Of a DNA stretch of 64,000 nucleotides, positions 1 to 7,041 are shown piece by piece. Source of the stretch: Neptunicoccus sediminis (GTDB lineage Bacteria; Pseudomonadota; Alphaproteobacteria; Rhodobacterales; Rhodobacteraceae); assembly GCF_001719615.1 (NCBI RefSeq), contig NZ_MDVX01000002.1, positions 372,001 through 436,000 on the forward strand, given 5' to 3'. The translations under genes and the position numbers were made by a program. Every line of letters starts with the position of its first letter. Position 1 is the stretch's first letter. Under the pieces are notes generated by a model that worked only from the letters and a program-made list of their open reading frames with translations, was not told the DNA's origin and did not search any database.

Positions 1-2
1 GG

Positions 3-926
3 CGGCAGAGAAACCATGCAAGCGCACAGGAAGGTCGGTTCCATGTTTTGGCCTATGCTGCTTTTGAAGCCCATCGCTCCACGCTGAAGCATGAGGGGTC
101 GGACGGGATGTGGTTCAGCCCGATCAAGAACCATCTTCTGCCGCATCTGGGAATGATGCCGGTCGTCAAGATCGACCAGCATGACATTAAACAGGCCCTT
201 TCCCGTGGCTGGGAGACGTCTCCTGTTACAGCAAAGAAGGCTCTTTCCCGACTGAAGGTGATCCTGAGCTACGCCATCGCAGAAGGCTTTGACGTGAACC
301 TCGGCATCATTGACCAAGCACGCATCCTGCTTGGAGCACCAAGGCACACGGTTACCCATATCGCAGCGCTCGACTGGGCTGAGGCGTCTGCCTTTTATCA
401 ATCCCTTGGAGAGCTCGCACCCGCAGAACTGGCGCTTCGCATGCTGATGCTGACAGGTGTGCGTTCGGATGCGGTCAACAATATGCGGCTTGAGCAGATC
501 ACCAAGGACATCTGGACGGTGCCTGTAGAGCATGTCAAAGGCCGCAAAGGTTTCACCAAGCCCTTCCGCGTACCTCTGTCCAATGAGGTCCTGCGGGTGA
601 TCGATCTCGCCCGAGCGATTGAGCAGAACGGTCATCTCTTTCCCAACAGCCGCGGCGGTCCACTGAACAAAATGTCCATGCGCAACTACATGGTCGAGCG
701 CGGCCTAGAAGCCCGACCACACGGTTTCCGCTCTACATTGCGCACATGGCTGTCCGAACGGACAGAATGCGCACGGGAGGTGGCTGAGGCCTGCCTCGGG
801 CACTTTGCCGTCAATGATGTGGAGGATGCGTACAACCGTGCTGATTATCTGGAACGCCGCAAACCATACTTGGCGGATTGGGCGAGTTATTTGATTGGGG
901 GTGGTTGCAAGAATGCAACAGATTAA
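3..926 (+). CDS. Tyrosine site-specific integrase, 5'-truncated by window edge
   Basis: This is a tyrosine recombinase expected to integrate and excise the surrounding element. The frame is open to the left edge: codons from position 3 continue straight into the protein, so the gene starts outside the window and the TTG at 48 is only the first apparent start. The catalytic set is visible. The first Arg is in TGVRSDAVNNMRL, a Lys is in VKGRKGFTKPF, and the HxxR box is HGFRSTLRTW. The second His is in CLGHFAVNDVEDAYNRADY, whose Tyr (in EDAYNRADY) is the likely nucleophile. The N-terminal part looks like a SAM-like core-binding domain. It appears intact apart from the edge and is the gene that marks the region as integrative. 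Confidence 0.85.
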   Translation, partial: RQRNHASAQEGRFHVLAYAAFEAHRSTLKHEGSDGMWFSPIKNHLLPHLGMMPVVKIDQHDIKQALSRGWETSPVTAKKALSRLKVILSYAIAEGFDVNLGIIDQARILLGAPRHTVTHIAALDWAEASAFYQSLGELAPAELALRMLMLTGVRSDAVNNMRLEQITKDIWTVPVEHVKGRKGFTKPFRVPLSNEVLRVIDLARAIEQNGHLFPNSRGGPLNKMSMRNYMVERGLEARPHGFRSTLRTWLSERTECAREVAEACLGHFAVNDVEDAYNRADYLERRKPYLADWASYLIGGGCKNATD

Positions 927-1081
927 GTTGGTGCTTTGTATTCGAAGTTCGAAGCAAAACGGCTTGGCTCGCATCTTCGTAGAAGACATAAGGTTTTATT
1001 CAACTCACGCGATTGCCTTTGACAACTAAACGATGGAAAAGATTGAGACAAGTTCTGACAGTTAATAGGAGCGGATTAAAG

Positions 1082-1864
1082 TTGAGAAAAGTTTTCGAAC
1101 CTGTGATTTTTTACGGTGATCCACATGGAGACTGGCAACCCTTGTTGGATGAAATCGATGAAAAGACAGATACTGTTTTCATCATGGGCGATCTAGCAGA
1201 AGCAAAACGGCATCCCGAACATTTGGATAGCGCACGTGAAGCTCTTCGAATGCTAATTTCTAAAGGCATCAGAGTGCGCTTCATCGTAGGCAATCATGAT
1301 ACCGACACTGACGCAATTCATGCGCTCGTCTTCGAGGAGTTTCGTGAAATGCTATTGGAGTGCCAAGTTTTAACCATTGGCCAATCGCAGTTTAGGGTAG
1401 CCGGACTGGGCGGAGTCATTAGGGGTAAAGTTTGGACAGGGGATGACGAACCTACCTTTTATTCTCCCGCCGATCTGATGGCAGTGACACCGAAGCATGA
1501 ACGCTTTCGAGGAGGACTCCCGCGGAAACAACAAGGTACAATTTTCCCGTCCTCAGTAGCCACTCTTGCACAGAGGGGCACTGATATCTTGCTTACGCAT
1601 GAGGCGCCGAGTTGCCATCCTCGTGGTTTCGGATTCATCGATGATTTAAGTCAGAGTATGGGAGCCAGCCTTATTGTCCATGGCCATCATCATGTTGCCT
1701 ATTCCGACAGGCTTAATAACGGTGTACTGGTCCGGGGCCTAGGACGGGCTGAAGTTTGGAAGCCCAATCTCACTGACATGCTGAGCCAACAAAAAATGAT
1801 TATGGCTGGCCGGGACAGCCTGAGCCAGCGTTGGGAAGTCTACGACAAGCTCAAAGACTGCTGA
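1082..1864 (+). CDS. Calcineurin-type metallophosphoesterase
   Basis: This is a 260-residue metallophosphoesterase-fold protein. The metal-binding motifs occur in order: GDPHGD near the N-terminus, FIMGDLAE, GNHDTDTD, a His in LLTHEAP, and VHGHHHVAY near the C-terminus. I chose the TTG start at 1082 because AGGAG lies at 1067-1071 with 10 bases of spacing; an upstream TTG at 1013 in the same frame has no better support. The substrate cannot be told from sequence: the fold covers protein phosphatases, nucleotidases and nucleases. It sits as cargo between the integrase and transposase debris. A role in defence or in the element's own biology is only a guess. Confidence 0.75.
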   Translation: MRKVFEPVIFYGDPHGDWQPLLDEIDEKTDTVFIMGDLAEAKRHPEHLDSAREALRMLISKGIRVRFIVGNHDTDTDAIHALVFEEFREMLLECQVLTIGQSQFRVAGLGGVIRGKVWTGDDEPTFYSPADLMAVTPKHERFRGGLPRKQQGTIFPSSVATLAQRGTDILLTHEAPSCHPRGFGFIDDLSQSMGASLIVHGHHHVAYSDRLNNGVLVRGLGRAEVWKPNLTDMLSQQKMIMAGRDSLSQRWEVYDKLKDC

Positions 1865-1977
1865 AAAAGAGCAGATGATCTAAACTCGGCCGTGATAAAT
1901 ATGGTATATTGAAGGAATTCGCGGAATGTGACGCCGAGACACCAACATTCCTAATGACCTGCTCCCCATTGAGTCCG

Positions 1978-2145
1978 CTAGTTTAGGTTAGCTCTTTTCA
2001 GGTTTTGGTCCTTCATTGACCGGTTAGCATTTTCCGCCGGCGTCCGGCCAGTGAGGCTTGTGTGTGGCCGGTGGTGGTTGAAGTCCTTCCGTCAAGCAGC
2101 AATTAGATCACGGGCATGGCGCAGCGGTTCAAAAGTTTTCTGTTT
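1978..2145 (-). pseudogene. IS3-family transposase OrfB, C-terminal remnant
   Basis: Read on the minus strand, this encodes the C-terminal end of an IS3-type DDE transposase. It reads TFEPLRHARDLIAA, then an in-frame TGA, then RKDFNHHRPHTSLTGRTP, and ends in a KDQNLKRANLN tail before TAG at 1980-1978. The RPHxSLxGxTP signature and the KDQN-ANL ending are characteristic of this group. The TGA stands where a Trp codon (TGG) is expected, so even the fragment is interrupted. Nothing transposase-like continues upstream of about 2145. It is a dead fragment flanking the AbiC-like gene. Confidence 0.75.
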
Positions 2146-2298
2146 GGTTTTTAAGATTTTAAATTGTCAAGTAAGAACAAAAAGCGTGACGAGTTTATAT
2201 TTTCCCAACCCACACTTTACTTTTGGTAGAGCTTTAGTCTAGTGCAATCGCTCCAAAAAGCTTAAAAATACAATGACTTCAAGGCAATGAATTGAAAT

Positions 2299-3369
2299 AT
2301 GAAAAGTTTCCTGTTTAGCCCATTTGCAGCATTTTTATTATTTTCCACCTTCGTCGTGACATGGTTCTTATATGGAATATTGCCTGAAGAATGTGGGAGC
2401 AATATAGCTTACTGCCCTTTCAATGGTCCTGCAGCCCGATGGGTTTCAAGAGTTGCAAATTTCAAAGCTCAGGAATTCGGGCCGTTCGAAGCGTTGATGG
2501 GGGCTCTAGCGTTTGCTGGTCTAGTTTTGACCCTCATTATGCAACAACATGAACTTCGACTAGCCCGCAAACAATCAGAAGCACAGACAGAGATATTCTA
2601 TCAGCAGAGGTTTGAAACAAGCTTTTACCAATCGATCGATCAGTTCCGAACCTTTCACGCAGACTTTAATACGAAAGTTGATACTACCACGCAAATGCTT
2701 GCGCAGTTTTATGGGATCGGTGCCCTGCAAGCTAGTAAGCAGCGGCCAATCGACCTAGGAAGCGGTATCGAGGTATTGAATGGAGTTGCCCGAGCTGTTC
2801 TACAAGCCTACCTTGTTTATAATTGGGATAATGAAGAGTTGACGGATTTGCCTCACGACCCAGTACCAACTTCATCTATTGAAATAGGGAAGCATTCTCA
2901 CCTTCGGGGGCAAAGCAAAGAAGCTCTTATGACAACGCTCGAAAAGATGGAGCAGGAAAATAGCGGTAGCCTGGCAGCCCATTTCGATGACATTGGCAAA
3001 ATAGTCATTTGGCTCGGCGGAAGCCTTTATCCGCTTGTGAAAAGAGTGAGAGGGATATTAAAAATTTTGTATGCGGAAGCACCGTCTAAAAGGCTTCAGT
3101 ATATTGATTTCCTGCAAGTTGAGCTAAAACCTGCCGAACTTGCGATTATAGCAATCTGCGCTCTTGAAGAAGCCCCCTACGGTAGATCGACGGACCGCGA
3201 CTCGCCTAGTTTTCGCGAGCTGGTCAAAGGTAGTGGGCTCTTGAACGACTTTCCAATTGTTATGGCGGAGTTGTTTCGTTCTCTACTTACACAGCACCAA
3301 TGGGTGACGTTGGTTGATGAATGTGGGTTGCGAGTAGCCACAGCTCGGAGCGCCAACCAAAGCAGATGA
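2299..3369 (+). CDS. Two-helix membrane protein resembling putative AbiC-type phage abortive infection proteins
   Basis: This 356-residue protein has a hydrophobic N-terminal helix (about residues 5-27) and a second one (about 66-82). The second runs directly into a charged helix, MQQHELRLARKQSEAQTEIF, then RFETSFYQSIDQFRTFH. The layout of two membrane helices, a coiled segment and a cytoplasmic domain starting near an F-x-x-x-F/Y-x-Q motif matches what I recall of the putative AbiC (phage abortive infection) family. I cannot confirm that without a profile search. The rest is mostly alpha-helical and unrecognised. It lies in the mobile region with transposase fragments on both sides and has a low-GC look, so recent transfer is likely. 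Confidence 0.5.
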   Translation: MKSFLFSPFAAFLLFSTFVVTWFLYGILPEECGSNIAYCPFNGPAARWVSRVANFKAQEFGPFEALMGALAFAGLVLTLIMQQHELRLARKQSEAQTEIFYQQRFETSFYQSIDQFRTFHADFNTKVDTTTQMLAQFYGIGALQASKQRPIDLGSGIEVLNGVARAVLQAYLVYNWDNEELTDLPHDPVPTSSIEIGKHSHLRGQSKEALMTTLEKMEQENSGSLAAHFDDIGKIVIWLGGSLYPLVKRVRGILKILYAEAPSKRLQYIDFLQVELKPAELAIIAICALEEAPYGRSTDRDSPSFRELVKGSGLLNDFPIVMAELFRSLLTQHQWVTLVDECGLRVATARSANQSR

Positions 3370-3518
3370 TTTTAAACCATATATGATGGAAGTATTACAA
3401 GGCAAAGTGCTTCCTCAGTAGCTAAAACGAATAAGTGACTTTCAGCTCCGCGAGAATCGGACACTGACTTAAGCTGAAATTTATAATCTGCTGATCTTCA
3501 ACTCGGAGGAGATTAGGG

Positions 3519-3630
3519 ATGTCAACACGGAAGCAGTGTCATCCAGAATGCAGCGCTAAGGTAGCTTGGTAAGCTTAAAAAGGTGAAGAGCCGCCCGGTC
3601 GATTAGGACTACGTCATGTTACCGGCAAGT
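3519..3630 (+). pseudogene. Degenerate IS3-family OrfA 5' remnant
   Basis: A well-placed GGAGGAG (3506-3512) precedes ATG at 3519, which opens a 17-codon frame, MSTRKQCHPECSAKVAW. Reading through two in-frame TAA codons (3570 and 3576) continues as KGEEPPGRLGLRH. This follows the usual OrfA opening (MSxRKxYSPEFKAKVALEALKGE...) if each stop is read as a mutated Glu or Leu codon. I infer a decayed orfA start. It points right, whereas the OrfB remnant at 1978-2145 points left, so the two are not one collapsed element. Confidence 0.4.
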
Positions 3631-3654
3631 GTTTGGGTATTCCCCCTCTAATTT

Positions 3655-3735
3655 TGAGGCTCAGGTCAGCAAGAAACACACACCTAATTTTAAAATTAAT
3701 CTTGCTACTTCTCTCCATATACGCCCCCTTAACTC
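3655..3735. other. Candidate origin of transfer (oriT) upstream of mobC
   Basis: About 150-230 bases before mobC there is a structured AT-rich stretch. A 7-bp inverted repeat, AGCAAGA (3668-3674) and TCTTGCT (3700-3706), encloses a perfect 14-bp palindrome, TAATTTTAAAATTA (3685-3698). Ten bases further on comes CATATACGCCCCCTTAAC (3716-3733), which loosely resembles the GCGCCCT nick regions of IncQ and Ti-type origins. Placement next to mobC and the relaxase gene fits an oriT. The nick-site match is imperfect, so this is an inference. Confidence 0.35.
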
Positions 3736-3886
3736 TGCCTAACCACCTGTTTTCCCAGAGACGTTGTTCTGGGGATAGCGAGCCATGTTTTTGCACTGCA
3801 AAAACGCTCGCCTTCCCTCGCGGCGCTCGAGTCGGATGCGGTGCGCGCTGTGCTTGCACCTGGTCTGCCAACTGGTGGGAATGGAT

Positions 3887-4255
3887 ATGGGAACCAAGGG
3901 CAAAGGCGGGAGGCCGCGTGTAAGGAACAAGCGGGATCATCAGATCACCGTGCGGTTGACCGAGCGCGAATATCGCAAGCTTCAAAAAGCGGCCTCAGGG
4001 TGCAGTGTCGCGGCTCTGGTGCGGGATCGGTTGCTTGGCCTACGCAAAGAGACTTCACCGCAGGTTCCTTTGATGAATCGGCAGGCGTGGATTGATCTCA
4101 GCCGGACGGCCTCGAACCTCAACCAGATGAGCTATCACCTGAACACCGGCGGTCGTCCCGAGGTCGACCGCATTCTGCCCCTTCTGTCTTTGTTGCAGCG
4201 GGATCTCGAACAGGTCCGCGCCAGGCTGATCGGGGGCGGTCATGGCCATCGGTAA
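3887..4255 (+). CDS. mobC: MobC-like relaxosome accessory protein
   Basis: This basic protein of about 122 residues should bind near the transfer origin and help the relaxase open the strands. The N-terminal half has a ribbon-helix-helix-like stretch (HQITVRLTEREYRKLQKAA). The C-terminal half carries the family's helical region with a conserved Asn-rich pattern (SRTASNLNQMSYHLNTGG). I prefer ATG 3887, which has GGTGGGA six bases upstream, over ATG 3881 and a longer ORF from 3785 whose extra residues look non-native. It overlaps the relaxase start by 14 bases, so the two are translated as a unit. Confidence 0.8.
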   Translation: MGTKGKGGRPRVRNKRDHQITVRLTEREYRKLQKAASGCSVAALVRDRLLGLRKETSPQVPLMNRQAWIDLSRTASNLNQMSYHLNTGGRPEVDRILPLLSLLQRDLEQVRARLIGGGHGHR

Positions 4256-5762
4256 CCTGACCAAAGGTGGAAGTGCAGCCGGACTGGTGGAATATCTGCT
4301 GGCAGAACACGACCACAAAGGCGAGGTCCGGCACCGCGCTGATATTGTCGGGGGAACGCTCGGCTTTGAAGAGGACGCCGCCAAGACCCACCTGGACGCT
4401 TTCAAGACCCTGCGCCCCAGCCTGAACCGGAACATGGTCCATCTGTCAATCTCTCTGACGCAAGAGGATCGGGAACTCAGTGACCAAGAATGGGCACAGA
4501 TTGGCGACCTCTGGGCCGAACGGATGGGCTTTGAAGGCTATATGACCGTCTGCCACGGGGATCACATCCACATCGCAGCCAGCCGCATTCGGCTCGACGG
4601 CAGTGTGGTCAGCGACTCCCATGATTACCGCCGCAGCGAAGCCGTCATCCGTGAGATTGAAGAGCGCTTTGATCTGGTCCGCGTGGAACCGTCCCATCTG
4701 CTGGATCCGAACAAGGCGCGGGATCATATCGCAGCACCGAAACGCGGTGAGTTCGAGATGGCCCATCGGGGTGTGATCTCCACCAAGGCCCAGTTGCAAA
4801 GTCTGCTGAAGGATCTCACCTCTGCACCGATCACCGCCACCGACTTCGTAGAAGCGTTAGAGGCCTGCGGCGTGGATGTACGCCCGAATGTCTCCGAGAC
4901 GACCGGCAGGCTGTCCGGCTTCTCCTTTGGCCTTGAGGGGCATCACATATCCGCCTCCAAGCTCGGCCGCAGTTTCACCTTAAAGAATTTAACAGAAAGA
5001 GGATTTTCCTATGAGCCAGACAGAGACTTTCCGGCAGTTGTCGCAGCAAAAGAGCGCAGCCTTGGCCGCGCCACTACAGGAGGCATTAGCACAGACCCGC
5101 GCATCGAACACACAGACGCAGGCGCGGATCGCCGAGATGCCGGCGCTGATGGAGCGCGCGTTGCACCCGACATTCAAGTCACTGCATCGGGTAGAGAAGA
5201 CCTTCCCAACACAAAGGGAGAGCGCGGACCGGATCAGGCAGGACTTAAAAGCACTGGCGAACCGCCAATCGGAAACACAAAAACAGCAGAAATCCCTGGG
5301 CAGCCTGATCAACAAACGGGCAAAGGAAATGCAATCGGCTCAGCGCAGGCTGCTGATAGTGCAGATCGCCCTCGGGATACCCCAGCTGGGGATGCTGGGC
5401 ACGCTCATAGCGTTCTGGATTGGAGCTTTCTAGACGGGGATGGCTGGGAGGCCTTGTTCCGGTTCTTCAAGAACTGGAGCCGCAGCATCAAGGCCTTACT
5501 GGGACGCCCGCAGAAACCGCTCCCTGTTCCGCCACCCCTGACGCCTGCAAAGAGGTCTCAGTGGACAACACAAGGCGCACCTGACCATCGAAAACGCTCA
5601 GATGGCAGAACGGACCAAGAGTTCGACCTGCCTGCGCAGGAAGCACCCTCCGCTTATGAAGTTGACGAAGGAGAGGTGATCGACGAGTCGGAAGTTCTTT
5701 TCGAGCCGGAAGAGCCAATGCCCGACGATGAAAATGAAACAGGGCCCGCGTTCGGGCCCTGA
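4242..5762 (+). CDS. Relaxase / mobilization nuclease (MobA/VirD2 family)
   Basis: This relaxase of 506 residues is expected to nick the element's oriT, stay covalently bound to the 5' end and lead the strand into a helper conjugation pore. Tyr18 in GLVEYLLAEH is the likely nucleophile. His67 (NMVHLSISL) and the His triad motif CHGDHIHIAASRI (His105, 108, 110) match the metal-binding site of the Relaxase Pfam family. The catalytic domain covers about residues 1-250. Residues about 255-390 are a low-complexity Asp/Gly/Pro/Thr-rich linker, exactly where a second gene runs in another frame. The C-terminus is acidic. A 9-bp perfect hairpin overlaps its stop codon. Confidence 0.85.
   Translation: MAIGNLTKGGSAAGLVEYLLAEHDHKGEVRHRADIVGGTLGFEEDAAKTHLDAFKTLRPSLNRNMVHLSISLTQEDRELSDQEWAQIGDLWAERMGFEGYMTVCHGDHIHIAASRIRLDGSVVSDSHDYRRSEAVIREIEERFDLVRVEPSHLLDPNKARDHIAAPKRGEFEMAHRGVISTKAQLQSLLKDLTSAPITATDFVEALEACGVDVRPNVSETTGRLSGFSFGLEGHHISASKLGRSFTLKNLTERGFSYEPDRDFPAVVAAKERSLGRATTGGISTDPRIEHTDAGADRRDAGADGARVAPDIQVTASGREDLPNTKGERGPDQAGLKSTGEPPIGNTKTAEIPGQPDQQTGKGNAIGSAQAADSADRPRDTPAGDAGHAHSVLDWSFLDGDGWEALFRFFKNWSRSIKALLGRPQKPLPVPPPLTPAKRSQWTTQGAPDHRKRSDGRTDQEFDLPAQEAPSAYEVDEGEVIDESEVLFEPEEPMPDDENETGPAFGP
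5011..5433 (+). CDS. Nested MobB-like membrane-anchored mobilization protein in the +1 frame of the relaxase gene
   Basis: This 140-residue ORF lies wholly inside the relaxase gene in another frame. ATG 5011 has a purine-rich AGAAAGAGGA about 8 bases upstream. The product is Gln/Ala-rich and helical, probably a coiled coil over residues 1-110, and ends in a basic turn and one membrane helix (LLIVQIALGIPQLGMLGTLIAFW). Over the same DNA the relaxase frame is a featureless linker, which suggests the nested frame is the constrained one. RSF1010 mobB is likewise encoded out of frame inside the relaxase gene mobA and has a membrane segment that aids transfer. Similar architecture makes an analogous role likely, though I see no sequence identity I can vouch for. 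Confidence 0.7.
   Translation: MSQTETFRQLSQQKSAALAAPLQEALAQTRASNTQTQARIAEMPALMERALHPTFKSLHRVEKTFPTQRESADRIRQDLKALANRQSETQKQQKSLGSLINKRAKEMQSAQRRLLIVQIALGIPQLGMLGTLIAFWIGAF
5740..5761 (+). terminator. Hairpin at the relaxase stop codon
   Basis: A perfect 9-bp stem, CAGGGCCCG (5740-5748) and CGGGCCCTG (5753-5761), has a CGTT loop. The 3' arm ends on the first two bases of the relaxase TGA stop. No T-tract follows, so it may be a weak or factor-dependent terminator, or an mRNA-stabilising hairpin between the convergent relaxase and AlpA genes. Confidence 0.5.
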
Positions 5763-5820
5763 AACTAAAGTGTATAGACTTGCTGGTTGGGTACCTGCGG
5801 TTCAACCGAACTACACGCCG

Positions 5821-6003
5821 TCAGACGTCCTCTCTCGTGTCCAGCCAGCGCTGCAGGTCACTCTGCCGCCAACCCACAAGGCGGGCGGTCAGTTTGACCT
5901 GAGAAGGAAACTCCCCGCTCTGTATCCGGCGGTAAATCGTAGACCGGCTCAAACCCGTCAGGTGCATCACTTCCTTCTGCCTCAAAATGCGATCAATCGT
6001 CAT
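5821..6003 (-). CDS. AlpA-family HTH regulator (excisionase-like)
   Basis: This 60-residue protein is almost entirely one MerR-like winged helix-turn-helix. It contains LRQKEVMHLTGLSRSTIYRRIQSGEFP, followed by the basic wing LVGWRQSDLQRWL, the hallmark of AlpA/phage-type regulators. Such proteins act as transcription activators of integrase genes or as recombination directionality factors. It faces the mob genes and lies in the same element as the integrase, so a role in excision control is likely. The short size is normal for the family. Confidence 0.85.
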   Translation of the reverse strand: MTIDRILRQKEVMHLTGLSRSTIYRRIQSGEFPSQVKLTARLVGWRQSDLQRWLDTREDV

Positions 6004-6285
6004 GTATTTTCCTTTCTAAACGATTTATCACAACCTAGCAGGACATGTTTAAAATCAGGTTCAAAGGTGGGGTGGAAATGCGGACAGGGTAAAATTTTTG
6101 GGCTGAAATTGGATTTTTGCTGCGCTCCATAACAACAGCAGCTTTGCGCAGGATGGCGACCTTTGCAAAGTCTGCGCTGTTTCCCGACAGCAGACGTTCA
6201 TGCCGATTGAGGCGAACGGCGTCTCAGCACGCGGAGGCGACCTTTATTCGGCGGGATCTGGCGTTGTTTGCATCCAAAAACAGCG

Positions 6286-7041
6286 CTAAGCTCGCCTATC
6301 TTCGGGCGATTCGAAATTGAGATTGTCCCAGAACTCAGCTGCGTTCCGACGCTGCATTTTTTCGAGGCCCTCCCAGTCGAAACTTGTGCCATTCAATGCA
6401 AGGTGAAGCTGATCAACTGCACATTTCGCGTGTTGGATCGCGCGATTTTCCATTCCAAGCATGAAGCTGACCTGTCTGCCATTTCGTGCGTTGTCCGAGA
6501 GGTTGTGAGCAATAAAATTATCTCTAAATGGTCGAAGTTGATCCTTGATGAGCAGACGTTCGGCACGATCTACAATCTTCTGCGCGACGCACACTCTGCG
6601 ATACACAAGCTGCTCTTCTTTCCGACCGCACTCCTCGTTGTAATTCGTCCAGTGATCCGCAAGCAACTTTCTTATCTCGGGGTCATCTTCCGAAGTCGAT
6701 CTGCGCGGCTCGCCCTGAGTTGCATGGTAAAGGTGTGTTTCGCGTGCGACTTTCCGAACTGTCTCCTTGTTTGAAATCGCGTTAATAACTGTATGCAGGC
6801 TGACACGATCGTTCGCTGCTTTGTCAAACAAGGAACACACACGGACAACTGAGAAATATAGCAAGGTATTTTGCAACTCTTTAAACGCATGCGCAGCATA
6901 GGAACGGGATATTTGACCAACAAGGCGCGACGAGTAGACTGCATGCCGCGTGTTCTCGTTTGCAGCTTTAGCCCCAATCACCAGATCAATCAGTTTGTTC
7001 GTGTATTGTTTCGCCCGTTCAATCTGATCGTCGTCCGCCAT
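6286..7041 (-). CDS. Uncharacterised protein with HEPN-like R-x5-H motif (AbiU2-like)
   Basis: This 251-residue, mainly alpha-helical soluble protein is not one I recognise with certainty. Its C-terminal third contains LRPFRDNFIAHNLSD. The Arg-x5-His in RDNFIAH (Arg173, His179) fits the R-x4-6-H RNase signature of HEPN domains, and the overall layout is reminiscent of AbiU2-type abortive-infection proteins. I chose the ATG at 7041 because GAGGAG lies 4-5 bases upstream; an in-frame ATG at 7053 lies within that Shine-Dalgarno. It sits just beyond the AlpA gene at the edge of the mobile region, with no antitoxin-like partner evident. Confidence 0.5.
   Translation of the reverse strand: MADDDQIERAKQYTNKLIDLVIGAKAANENTRHAVYSSRLVGQISRSYAAHAFKELQNTLLYFSVVRVCSLFDKAANDRVSLHTVINAISNKETVRKVARETHLYHATQGEPRRSTSEDDPEIRKLLADHWTNYNEECGRKEEQLVYRRVCVAQKIVDRAERLLIKDQLRPFRDNFIAHNLSDNARNGRQVSFMLGMENRAIQHAKCAVDQLHLALNGTSFDWEGLEKMQRRNAAEFWDNLNFESPEDRRA

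Larger units (their letters stand above)
1..6003. mobile_element. Putative integrative mobilizable element (left end outside window)
   Basis: This stretch carries a tyrosine integrase, cargo genes, transposase debris, a mobC-like gene, a relaxase gene and an AlpA-type HTH gene, a set typical of integrative mobilizable elements. No type IV secretion genes are visible, so it would need a helper for transfer. Several of the cargo genes and gaps are visibly more AT-rich than the core genes after 12 kb. The left boundary is outside the window. The right boundary is uncertain: I saw no tRNA fragment or clear att repeat, and the HEPN-like gene up to about 7.04 kb may also belong. Confidence 0.6.

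Noticed and set aside
1870-3378. AGCAGATGAT repeated at about 1870 and 3362 as a possible insertion target repeat
   Set aside because: Ten bases shared within 1.5 kb is near chance level, and the flanks do not extend the match convincingly.
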